This document shows positions 39,163 to 49,444 of a DNA stretch of 64,000 bases, in pieces. The stretch spans positions 124,001 to 188,000 of the forward strand of contig WSYJ01000060.1 of NCBI GenBank assembly GCA_020186115.1. The letters are read 5' to 3'. The notes beneath the pieces were generated by a model. That model saw nothing but the letters and a program-made list of their open reading frames with translations, did not search any database and was not told where the DNA came from. Source of the DNA: Histomonas meleagridis (Eukaryota > Parabasalia > Tritrichomonadida > Dientamoebidae). A program made the translations under genes and the position numbers. Within the stretch, counting starts at the first letter, position 1. The number at the start of each line of letters is the position of its first letter.

Positions 39163-42100
39163 AGGACGTGGTCAGGTCGCATTCTCTGAAAAAATTAATT
39201 ATAATTAAAATATAATATCTTCTATTATTAATAAAGTATTTTTAATTCTAGTATATTGGATTAAAATTATTATTGGACAAATTATTTACGTGTTTTTATT
39301 TATTTTAATTCAATACGAATTGGTCGTTGCTTTGAAAGCAGTAATGCTTTTCAATGATTTACAAGACAATTTTTTTCCACTGATACAGAGACCATACTCT
39401 TATTTTCCCAAAGATAGACATGATTTGACAATGTTTTATTGCATTAAATCAAGATGCTTTTCAGTTGTGGCTAATATGCCTTTTAAAAAACTTTTAAAAC
39501 TAAAATTTATTATTCAGCTTAGCAGGATTCAAGCAATTAATGTAGTAATAGCCTTAGCAACTCTTGGCCTTAAGCAAGCAGGATTATTGTTTATGAAACT
39601 CATATCTAATGTACCATTAATTACAAATAAATTATCGAATAATTGGACAGAAGAAGAAGATAATGCTCTTTTTTGGTCTTTTTTACATAATAATGAAATT
39701 TTAGGGGAAAATATTAATGGTAGATCATTTAATGCAGTTTTATCTCGTATGAATCGATGGATTTTTTGACTCCAAGATTTACAACTCAGTGAAATTATTT
39801 TAAAACAAAGATACGTCATTGAAAAAAACGAAAATAATAATACTTTCTTAAATCAAGATTTAATTCAAACTAATTCTTTAAATTTAACAGAAAGAAACAA
39901 ATTACCTTCATCAGAATAAACCGGTGATGCTCAATTAACAGCCTCTATTGGAACATATTCATCTAAACGCCTTTTATAGGAAAAGAAAATAAATCAACTG
40001 GCTGAGGCTCGAAAAAAGAAAGCAGAGATAAATAAAGTTAGAAATGAAACTGAAAATAAAGGCACAACACAAAAAAAACGAAAACAGAACAAGAAGGGCA
40101 AAGAAAAATGTTCCATCCTTTGTTTTAAAGCGTTTGGAAAAAATCGAATGACAATCTTGGGAAACCTATTTATGATATAGAGTTGAAAATGTTTTGGATT
40201 AGAGTTCATATGTTTGGAAGGAAATGCTTTAATTTTTTCACTAAAATGTTTCATGGTCCATCACATAGCTCAATAATTTCATGGTTGAAGAACACAAAAT
40301 TTTTGAAGTGGAATAATTTTTTAAGCATCGATAATATTCCAACAATTCTTGAATATTTTGATAAAAAAAAAACTTTTAAATTCAACTATGTTGTTATTTA
40401 TCGATGCAATGATGGTAGATGAAGATATTTACATTGATCATACTGGACAAGTTGATGGATTGGTTAATATTCGAACAGTATCTTATCCAGAGAAGTACAG
40501 ACAATGTCATTAAACATATTTACAGTTATGAAATCATATGAAAAAACATAACGAAATTGCAATAGAATTATACGTTATTTCTGCTTGTCCAATTAATAGA
40601 TTACAGAGATTTCCAATTCATATTTTTTTGGCTTGTATAAAAAAATAATCATGATCCTGTAGGAACCATAAAAAAAGTTATTCAAAAATTAACTAAATCT
40701 AATATATGTATACAATATATTGGGTCTGATTCTGATACTGAGTATCGCGATAAGTTTAATGAACAATATAATGAATGGTCAGAATATATAACATCAAAAT
40801 ATGGAAATGTAATGAATATTAATAAACCAGTGTTAATGTGGACAAGTGATGCAGCACATCTCCTCATAAGAGGAAGACCCAGGCTTGTTATCCATAAAAC
40901 ACTCTATACAAGTAGAGTTGATCAGTCGTCTTTTGAAAATGATCCAAATAATCCCGCATATAATTTTCATGTGATTAATTATAATATTCTTATCCTTACA
41001 TATTCTCAATTATCTTCAAATTGATTTAGAAACAATGGAAGATATTCTATGGACGATCATTACCCTCACTATATATTTTCTGGCAAAACATTATTAGGTA
41101 TTCTCAATTCGATGAAGTTTCAAGATAATCAAAATCACATCTTATCTTATATTGTACCAATGTTATGTATTGTAAGAATTCTAAGGGATAAAAATGCAAA
41201 AAAAAATTTTAAGATTAAAATGGGCATACATTTCTTCATTTATTATGCTCTTCCATCACAGTTGGATGAAATTACAATGTGGTGAAAAAGAAAACAAAAA
41301 AGAAAATTATAATTCATATTTTACAATGAATATGTGTATTGATTGTGCAAATTGGCTCTTTTCTGTTATTCACATTTTATATTAAGTAAAAGAATCATTT
41401 AGTATGTCTAAAGTAGGATCAATAACTTCTGAACATTAATTTTTTCAAATTATATATCACGCTGGGAAAGAACAAACATGTAGAAGCGTTAGATTTGCAT
41501 TCGATCGAGTAATGATCATGAAAGAACTCGGAGATTCATATTAAGGAAAATTTGAAAAAAGAATGTTTAGATGTGCTAAAATTGAAGAAGGAACGGTTAT
41601 ACTCTATCAAGTCGAAATTGATATATGCAAAATTATTGCTTATAAAATTTCACTAATGTCTGGAATTTTATTTCCCCGTGAATGTGAATTTTATGATCTT
41701 GTAAAAGACATAAATTCAGAAAGCGAATATGAGTTTAATAATAACGAAATTCATTTACTATACACATTGCTAAACGATGACTTCGAAACAAAAAACAACC
41801 CAAAAAGCTGGCGAATTCAGTCATCGCGATTCCGAATTGGTCCACATAAAGTTGGACGAAATATTTCGATGAGATATGCTACTGCATTAAATGACACGAA
41901 TGAGAAAAAACAAACCCAGCAGGAAGATGCAATAAAGTAATAACCATCAGTAAACTTGATAATCTTCAATCTTTGGTATTAGTAAAAATTGTGAATTCGT
42001 GAATTACAATGGTTTATGATCCGAAATTTGATATAAAAGTGTTGCCGACCGTCAATGAAAAAGTCGAGCGATTTCATTGAAAAAGTGAAATTTCCATCAA

Positions 42101-42604
42101 GTGGTCACATCACATCGTCGGTTTTTTCGATGTAAGATATTCAAAAAGTTGAAAAAAATCATTTTGCGATTTAGGTTTTATAAGCTTATGCAATTATTGT
42201 TTTGATTATTTATTTGATAATAATAAAATCCATAAGAATGTCTAGAAATTTGTCAGACAGATTTTCAATTTAGGTCTTATTTTTCGCAATAAAAATGTTT
42301 TAAAATTAAAATAAAAATTTCTTGAAAATTCTCTGATAGAAATCAAAATAAATCATTACTTAAAAAGAAAATAATATATTTGTAAAAATTTTACTTTGTA
42401 TGGGTTTTGGTGGGATTGAAAAAAAAAATCAAGATTGCTAACAAAGCATAATCATAACATGCAAATAATATGGAAAAATAGATTGGGAGAAGTAGGAGAT
42501 TTACTGAAAAGGAAAAGTTTATATCTATCAAGCATAATGCTGTGAGCGAAAAATAATTTCATTAACGTACAGATTTTTGACCGTTTAAAATCCGACCACG
42601 TCCT
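39163..42604. mobile_element. 3,442-bp DNA transposon with 11-bp TIRs and 8-bp TSD
   Basis: The ends are perfect inverted repeats: AGGACGTGGTC at 39163-39173 and GACCACGTCCT at 42594-42604. Both are flanked immediately by CCCTAAAT. This precise structure defines an inserted cut-and-paste element. The interior carries a decayed transposase-like frame (about 39290-41940) read in the plus direction. The right end lies one base from the duplicated target and ten bases from the ATG of the DUF3447/ankyrin gene at 42614, so the insertion split that gene from its native upstream region. The 8-bp duplication excludes mariner and argues against Maverick elements. It fits hAT, P-element or KDZ-type families. 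Confidence 0.85.
39290..41940 (+). pseudogene. Decayed transposase of the 39.2-42.6 kb element
   Basis: Plus-strand fragments in shifting frames make one protein. A Myb/SANT-like DNA-binding segment (NWTEEEDNALFWSFLHNNE) ends near 39766. Lys-rich sequence runs to about 40100. Then come IELKMFWIRVHMFGRKCFNF (about 40180), SIDAMMVDEDIYIDHTGQVD (about 40400), ISACPINRLQRFPIHIFLA (about 40580), TIKKVIQKLTKSNICIQYIG with SDSDTEYRDKFNEQYNEW (about 40670-40780), and a C-terminal stretch at 41563-41940. The order (helical HTH, a beta strand with an acidic pair, then a GSD strand) recalls P-element/THAP9 RNase-H-fold transposases, which make 8-bp duplications. That assignment is inference. At least five stops or shifts interrupt it, so it is inactive. 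Confidence 0.6.
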
Positions 42605-42612
42605 CCCTAAAT
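42605..42612 (+). repeat. Target-site duplication, right (CCCTAAAT)
   Basis: Second copy of the 8-bp target, directly outside the right inverted repeat and followed by C and the ATG of the ankyrin gene. Confidence 0.8.
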
Positions 42613-42613
42613 C

Positions 42614-44797
42614 ATGTCGGAAACCACAAATAACTCAAATAAAAAATATCAAAATTTTAGAACAGAAGAAACAGAGATCATTGGATCAATTCAACAAATA
42701 ATATTTAATTTGAATAAAGAAAATATTTTTCAATCAGCTCAATCAATTATTTCCATATTTGATTATAGTTATCCATATTCTTTTAATATAGTTATAAGTC
42801 AATTTATTTTAATTTGTATTTTTAATGCAAATAATGATTTTGATATATATTTCAATTTTATGAAAGAAGTAGAAAAATTTCAAGAAATTAATAAAGTTAA
42901 ATATAAAATTTTCAACGCCTTTGCTAATCTTCTTCTTTTAAAACCTGGTAATCAAGAAACAAATTATCCCCTCTTTAAAATGTTTGAGCATAATATTCTT
43001 GATATAAAATTATCAAAAAATAAGCCGAATCCATATTTTGTCCACTACATGTCTAAAGAAGAAATTAAAAAGCAACATGATATTTTTAAATGGGTCTTAG
43101 GAAACATGAAAGAATTATCAAAGAATGATTGGGAACTTCATAAACAATTAATTGAAGAAGGACTTAATCCGAATGAAATTGCACAAATAATTAGAAAAGA
43201 TGAAATAGAAAAACTTCAAGAAATAGCATCACAAACAGAATTTGATTTTAATCAATTAATTCCAAAATCAATTTATGAAAGATGTTCATTTATTAATCAA
43301 TATAATGTTTCATTAATTGATTATGCAGCATTTTTTTCATCTGTTAAATGTTTTAAATATTTACTTATGAATGGTGCAAAAGTAGAAAATACAGGCAAAT
43401 ATGCAGTTGCAGGTGGAAATCTTGAAATAATTCATTTATGTGAACAAAATCGTTCATCATTTCAAAATGCATATGAAGCAGCAATTAAGTTTCATCGAAA
43501 TGATATCTTTAACTATCTTTATGAAAATAAAATAGGAAACATTGATAATTTAGAAGAATTAGGATATCTATGTATTATGTTATGGAACATTGAAATTTTT
43601 ACTCTTTTACAGAAAAATGGTTTGAAAATTAATGATTATATTATTAATAATGTTGCAAGAAGTGGGAATCTTTATCTCATCAAACACTTCCTAAAAGAAT
43701 ATCCAATTCCAAGAGATATTTTAATATTCTCCCCAAAATCGGGAAATATTGAACTTGTTGAGTATATTTTAAAGCAGAAAGGAATTGATGTTAATGTTAA
43801 AGATATTCATTTGTTTTATTCCTTATTGATATGAGTTATTTAATATTTTAAAATAATATTCCAAAATTATTCAAAATATTTTATACAGCTCTTATGTGTG
43901 CAGCTGAATATGGTCATACAGAAATTGTAAAATTACTTCTTGAACAAGAAGGAATTGATATTAATGCTAAAAATATTTATTTGTTTTATTTTTTATTTAT
44001 TTTAATAATTTATGATTTCAAAATAATATTTGGAAATTATTTCTATTATTTGATACAGCACTTATGAAAGCGTCATGGGTTGAGCATACAGAAATTGTGA
44101 AATTACTTCTTGAACAAGAAGGAATTAACATAAATAATAACGGAGCTTCTTTTTTGTCATATATTTGAATAATTTTATGTTTCTAAATAATTTTTGGAAA
44201 TTATTTAATTTGTTTTATAGAGTATTTATGCATGCAACTAAAAATAATTACATAAAAATAGTTAAATTACTTCTTGAACGAGAAGGAATTGATATCAATA
44301 AAAAAGATTTTTATTTGTTTTATTTAATAAATACTCTAATGATTTTGGATTTCAAGATAATATTTGGAAAATATTTAAATTCTTTCGAACAGCACTTATG
44401 TATGCATCGATAAGAAATCACATAGATTTAGTTTCATTACTTCTTGAACAAGAAAGAATTGATATTAATGCTAATGATATTTATTCGTTTTATTTAAAAT
44501 TAATTTTAACAATTTTGGATTTCAAAATAATATTTGGAAATTATTTAAATTATTTAATACAGCACTTATGTATGCAAGTGAAAAAGGGAATACAGAAATC
44601 GTTAAATTACTTCTTGAACAAAAAGGAATTGATATTAATGCACAAGATATTTATTTGTTTTGTTTAAAAATAATTTTAAGAATTTAATATTTCAATACAA
44701 TATTTGGAAATTATCCAAATTATTTGACACTGCACTTAACAAAGCATCTCAGAAAGGTTTTACAGAAATAGTTGATTTATTTAATCGAATATTTTAG
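42614..44797 (+). CDS. DUF3447/ankyrin-repeat protein, interrupted by six intervening spacers
   Basis: ATG 42614 opens a 399-codon block: a helical N-terminus, then the trichomonad DUF3447-type region (SLIDYAAFFSSVKCFKYLLM, GAKVENTGKYAVAGGNLEII) ending VKDIH at 43810. Six canonical ankyrin pieces follow, each beginning TALM or similar: 43885-43980, 44055-44150, 44219-44314, 44389-44484, 44559-44654 and 44729-44797. The five internal pieces are exactly 96 nt and open; the last ends DLFNRIF and TAG at 44795. Spacers of 74, 74, 68, 74, 74 and 74 nt lie between. Every spacer is 2 mod 3, so reading through breaks frame and removal restores it. Ankyrin arrays bind proteins; partner unknown. The promoter was displaced by the upstream transposon. 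Confidence 0.7.
43811..44728 (+). repeat. Six intron-like spacers in ankyrin gene 1 (170-bp composite period)
   Basis: Spacers are 43811-43884, 43981-44054, 44151-44218, 44315-44388, 44485-44558 and 44655-44728. Each starts near TTGTTTTATT, contains TTTCAAAATAATATTTGG about 37 nt in, and ends AAATTATTT plus one variable codon before ACAGCACTT. Five are exactly 74 nt; one is 68. Each ankyrin block plus spacer is 170 nt, not a multiple of three. There is no GTATGT start and no ACTAACACACAG end. Confidence 0.85.
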
Positions 44798-45603
44798 TGT
44801 GAACTATTATTTCATATTGAATTAGTAACAATCTATGAAATAAAAAGTTTATTACCAATTTGGTATCATTTTTGAGTAAAGTCATTTAAAAAAAATGCTT
44901 TTGATGATGAAATACCATTTCCGAAACCATTCAAAATTTAAATTTTATTTAACACCTTTCTCATGAAGTACAATTTAAGAAGTAATTAAGTTAATTTCAA
45001 AAAATGAATGTTTTCTCAATGGATATCAAAGCAATTGTAAATTCAAAGGTTGCTAATCATTAAAAAACATACCTGCTGTTAATACTGATTCCTTCAAAGG
45101 TAATATGTCATTTGATTCCAAAGATGAAGTGAAAAGTTCATTAATACCTTAAGGTAGGTCTGAATCGGACGATATTTAAGATATGATGAAAAATCTAATA
45201 AATATAATCATTAGCCCTTCATATCCAGTTCATTATTTTCATTAAAAATGTTTTTTGGTTGATTTTTTTTATTATTTATTGTTAGCAGATAAAAATTTAA
45301 TTGAGTAGTTTATTCGAACCCATTCAAATCCGATTTGTCACCCCACCTCAAAAAGTTGAGAAATTTCTCGTATTAAAATATGAATTTCTTGTTACAAAAT
45401 TGATTTTGGACCATATGCATTAATTCAAATACTCCACACTATAGTGGTGGGATATATTTATTTATTTATATTCAAATCTATAAGAGAACCTCGATCCTGA
45501 AGCAACGATTCATATGTTACCAGTTGCTGACGCATAAACAAGTTAAATAAAATTGTTAAATAGATGACAAATATTTTTTTTTTTTTGAAATATTTAACTT
45601 TAC
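44798..45603. other. Intergenic, possible coding remnants
   Basis: About 800 bp between the two ankyrin genes. Short open stretches around 44990-45150 (for example NECFLNGYQSNCKFKG) are interrupted by stops and may be a degraded gene. I cannot name it. CCGTTTAATTATAAACGA just after its right edge resembles promoter elements elsewhere. Confidence 0.3.
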
Positions 45604-47815
45604 TTGAAAACATTTTGTGGCCGTTTAATTATAAACGATTTGATTGTAGCTAAAGTTCAACAGAGTGAATTAGAAAAACTAGAAAAAATTCATCAAATTA
45701 CTTATAACTTAGATAGCAGGAACGTTGTATTATCTGCACATACAATAATCGATATATTAGATCTTAATTACATATTATCATTTAACATAATTATTAGCGA
45801 GATGATATATTATTCATTTTTTTCTCAATCAAATGATTCTACAATATATCTTGATTTTTTAATAGAGATTGAAGAATATGAAAAAATGAATAAGGTCAAG
45901 CTCAGAATATTAAATGTTTTTTCACACTTCCTTATTAAAAAAAATTCACAAGATGCAAATTATTTTCTTATGAATATGATTGAGCAAAATCTAATAGATT
46001 CATACATTCTAGATATTATAAAAAATACAAAAAATAAATACTATATACTGTATATGTTACCTGAAGAATCAAATAAATTAAAAAGGTATTTTAAGAAAAG
46101 ATTTAATGCTAACTATGAAGAACTTTCAAAGAATGATTTTGCACTTCATAAACAATTAGTGAAAGAAGGACATAATCCAAATGAAATTGCAAAAATCATT
46201 CGAAATGAGGACTTAGAAAAACTTCAAGAATTATCATCGCAAACAAACTTTGATTTTAATCAAACAATTCCAAAATCACTTTATGAAAGATGTTCATTTA
46301 TAAATAAAGAAAATGTTACATTAATTGATTATGCAGCCTTTTTTTCTTCAGTGAAATGTTTTAAGTATTTACTTATGAACGGAGCAAAAGTATATTATAC
46401 ATATGAATATGCAATTGCTGGTGGAAATCTTGAAATCATTCATTTGTGCGCACAAAACAAAGCAGCATTTAAAAATTTATATAAAACATCTATCGAATTT
46501 CATCGAAATGATATCTTTAAATATCTTTATGAAAATAAAATTTATATAAACCTAAAAAAAATTGGAAAAAAATGTCTTTTATATCATAATTATGAAATTC
46601 TATCATTTTTACTTGAAAATAGAATGAAAATCAACAATTTTATTATGAATGAAACAGCAAGAGCTGGAAATATATTTCTTCTCAAACATTTTCATAAGTT
46701 TAAACAACTTCCCAAAAATATTTTTGTATTTGCTTCAGAATCAGGAAATATAGAAATAGTAAAATATGTTTTAGGACAAAAAGAAATTGATATTCATTTG
46801 AAAAATATACATTTATTATATTTAATAATTACTTCAATATTTTGATATTCTAAAATAATATTTGGATTTTTTGTCAATTATTTAAAACAGCTCTTATGAT
46901 TGCATCTGAAAATGGTCATGTAGATATTGTAAAATTAATTTTAGAACAAAAAGATATTGATATCAATGAGAAAACTCTTTATTTATTTTATTTAAAATTT
47001 AATTTAACTTTAAAATATTTCAAAATAAAACTTGGAATTTATATGAAATATTTACCACAGCACTAATTTTAGCAACTGAAAACCGGCATGCAGAAATCGT
47101 TAAATTACTTCTTGAACAAAAAGAAATTGATGTTAATGCCAAACGTGTTTGCTTGTTTTATCCAAGATTTAATCCAATGATTTGATACTTCAAAATAATA
47201 TTTGATAATCAAATAAATCATTTCGAACTTCACTTATTTTGGCATCAAAACTTGGCGATTTAGAAATAGTTAAATTATTTCTTGAATATAAAGGAATTAA
47301 CATAAATAATAGAGATACTTTTTTTTTCTTTTTTGCAATTTATTTGAATAATTTTGTGTTTCTAAATAATTTTTGGAAATTATTTAGATTATTTAATACA
47401 GCACTTATATTGGCATCTAAAAATAAACACATAAAAATAGTTAAATTGCTTCTTGAACAAAAAGGAATTGATATCAATAAAAAAGATTTTTATTTGTTTT
47501 GTTCTTTATTTATTCCAATGATTTTGGATTTCAAAATAATATTTGGAAAATATTTAAATTCTTTCGAACAGCACTTATTTGGTCATCTGAATATGGTCAT
47601 ACAGAAATTGTTAAATTACTTCTTGAACAAGAAGGAATTGATATTAATGCTAAAGATATTTATTTGTTTTATTTTTAATTTATTTTAATAATTTATGATT
47701 TCAAAATAATATTCAGAAATTATTTAAATTAATTGAAACAGCACTAATAAAAGCCTACAAAAAAAGTTATTCTGTAATAGTAAAATTACTTTCCGAGCAA
47801 AAGAATTTCTATTAG
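45604..47815 (+). CDS. DUF3447/ankyrin paralogue with six spacers and no ATG in its conserved N-terminus
   Basis: This is a paralogue of the 42614 gene. ELEKLEKIHQITYNLDSRN aligns with its residues 20-40, and YERCSFIN, LIDYAAFFSSVKCFKYLLMN and EFHRNDIFKYLYENKI are nearly shared. The frame is open from 45598, just after a stop, but has no ATG until 45799, about 65 codons into the conserved region. So the start is lost, non-AUG, or in an unseen upstream exon. Ankyrin blocks lie at 46887-46982, 47057-47152, 47227-47322, 47398-47493, 47568-47663 (each 96 nt) and 47738-47815, ending LSEQKNFY and TAG. Spacers are 74, 74, 74, 75, 74 and 74 nt. The 75 lies in an eight-T run. Confidence 0.62.
46813..47737 (+). 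repeat. Six intron-like spacers in ankyrin gene 2
   Basis: Spacers are 46813-46886, 46983-47056, 47153-47226, 47323-47397, 47494-47567 and 47664-47737. They share the TT(G/A)TTTTATT start and TTTCAAAATAATATTTGG-like core with those of gene 1, yet differ at many positions while keeping length. The 75-nt one would be 74 with one T fewer in its homopolymer. Confidence 0.85.
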
Positions 47816-48047
47816 TTTTTGATATAATGACTAGATATTAAAAATAAAAAAATTTATTTAATCTTTTTTAAGCTCAAAAAAATTTTTGGAACTTGAGTCC
47901 CATGAATTGAACAGGGCGATAGAAAAAGCTTTAATCAAAAAAAACTGTTTACACCACACAAAATTCAATGTTCTTCGCCACAACAATTCAAATGTGTTGT
48001 AAATAAAATCTGTGGGTGCCCGTTTTATTAAATCAACGGAGAAGAAA

Positions 48048-48929
48048 ATGCCAATGGATGCTACCTACAACGAACTTTTAATATCAGAAGATCCTTCAGA
48101 AATGGAATCTTTTGAAGAAAAGAAACCGAAAAAGAAATGTTACCGTAGTTGGTACATGATTCTTCTTTACATTCTTCTTGGAATCATAGTAATTTTGGCA
48201 ATAACTTTATGGATTGTTATAGTTTTTGCAGAGTATGGTCAATGTACAAGATCGTGTAAGCTTGAATTATGTGAATATCCAAACATGTCTGAATGCTTAC
48301 TGGGAAATACAATTACAGGAAAAAGAAAAAAGGCATCTGACCGAAAAAAGTGCATTTGTCAAGCTCCTGAGCTTGGTGTAAAAGATCTTGAAATTGATCG
48401 TTATGCAGCTGTTGCAGATACTTGGTCAATAGACAAAAACGAAACACGCTATTGTGCAGTACCACAAAATTCCACTAGTGGAAATGGCGTCACATATGCA
48501 TCTAAATCCGATGCTGAAGCAGATAATGCTCTTCTTCTTCATTTAGGCCCTTGCGGAACGTGCTCAAGTATTAGTGATAAAGATGCGTATAATAAGACTG
48601 CACAAACGCTTACAAAAACTTCTACAAAAGCAGCAATTGCTGCAGTATTTGGTGAAGGAATGGCTCGAAATATATTACGGAAAACAAATTTATCCGAAAA
48701 ATGTATTGACTGTTGGATTGGTAACATTCATCAAACATTAATTCATTGTTTTGGTAGATGCATATTTGGTGATCGTTCCGGGTGTAACAAGAACGGTGAA
48801 TTAACTGATTGCCTTTACTGTGACGAGGTTTATTCTGGTATGTATTTTAGAAAATGTGCTGGTATGACAAGAAGAAGAGCTGGAATTGTAACAGATATTT
48901 GTAGAAAACCAGGCGAAGTTGTAGAATAA
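48048..48929 (+). CDS. Type II membrane protein with Cys-rich ectodomain
   Basis: From ATG 48048 (MPMDATYNELLISEDPSEM) the 293-residue product has a short acidic and basic cytoplasmic tail and one membrane anchor near residues 45-68 (ILLYILLGIIVILAITLWIVIVF). A lumenal or extracellular domain follows with about 20 Cys, including LGPCGTCSS, EKCIDCWIGNIHQTLIHCFG, DCLYCDEV and a terminal AGMTRRRAGIVTDICR. The Cys spacing implies disulphides. The block GPCGTCS...CIDCW...AGxTRRxxGI looks like a conserved protist secretory domain I have no name for. A Tyr-based motif (YNEL) and acidic cluster in the tail may direct sorting (inference). An upstream GTG-initiated extension is discounted. Confidence 0.8.
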   Translation: MPMDATYNELLISEDPSEMESFEEKKPKKKCYRSWYMILLYILLGIIVILAITLWIVIVFAEYGQCTRSCKLELCEYPNMSECLLGNTITGKRKKASDRKKCICQAPELGVKDLEIDRYAAVADTWSIDKNETRYCAVPQNSTSGNGVTYASKSDAEADNALLLHLGPCGTCSSISDKDAYNKTAQTLTKTSTKAAIAAVFGEGMARNILRKTNLSEKCIDCWIGNIHQTLIHCFGRCIFGDRSGCNKNGELTDCLYCDEVYSGMYFRKCAGMTRRRAGIVTDICRKPGEVVE

Positions 48930-49444
48930 GTTTAAAAATAAGAAAAAAATAATTATATCTATTTTTGAAAGATTCATTATGATGATAGTTTAATACTGAC
49001 TTAAATGATTTAATAAAACTTTTGATAAATAACTGGATTGACTTAAATTGTTGTAAATTCATCTAAACAAAATTAACATTGAGTTGAAGATAAGCTAAAA
49101 AATGAAAAACATTCCGGTGGAAAACATTACGGTCAAAAAACCGTTTGTTTGATAGTTAAAAAGTTAATTAAATCAGTAGTTTACAAAACACGAAAGAAAA
49201 TATTTTGTGTAAAAAGGAAGTAAACATCAATTTGATTTTAAAACAAGAGCTATTCGAATAGCGTGTTAAAAAAATATTACTAATTTCACAAGTATTTTGC
49301 TGAAATATTATTGAGGTGACAAATTAAATAAATGTAGCATGAAAAATTGTGACGGATTGCATTTCTAAAATCTCAGCTTTGCTTTTCAATTTATAAAGAA
49401 ATACTTTGAGAAATAATTTAGTAAAAAGGAATTAAACAGGACAT
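48930..49444. other. Intergenic, no gene seen
   Basis: A 515-bp AT-rich region between convergent genes. It includes a repeated ACATTCCGGTGGAAAACATTACGG-like stretch near 49109-49133 of no clear meaning. No coding sequence is visible. Confidence 0.3.

Noticed and set aside
44398-47688. Reading straight through the spacers as coding (ORFs at 44398-44667 and 47239-47688)
   Set aside because: Only occasional spacers lack stops; the following ankyrin block is then in the wrong frame, except at the 75-nt spacer.
43811-47737. Ordinary GT-AG introns ending at the ACAG of ACAGCACTT
   Set aside because: With the GTTTTATT start the removed length (76) breaks the frame; two of twelve copies have ACTG or ACTT there; and ACA-GCA encodes the conserved Thr-Ala of the ankyrin repeat.
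43811-47737. Spacers as insertions excised between TTATTT direct repeats
   Set aside because: The distance between the repeats is 69 nt, which is 0 mod 3 and would not restore the frame.
48012-48047. GTG start for the Cys-rich membrane protein and TTG starts at 45604 and 55350
   Set aside because: Nuclear eukaryotic genes normally start at ATG; for the first an ATG at 48048 is available. The other two are treated as lacking a start.
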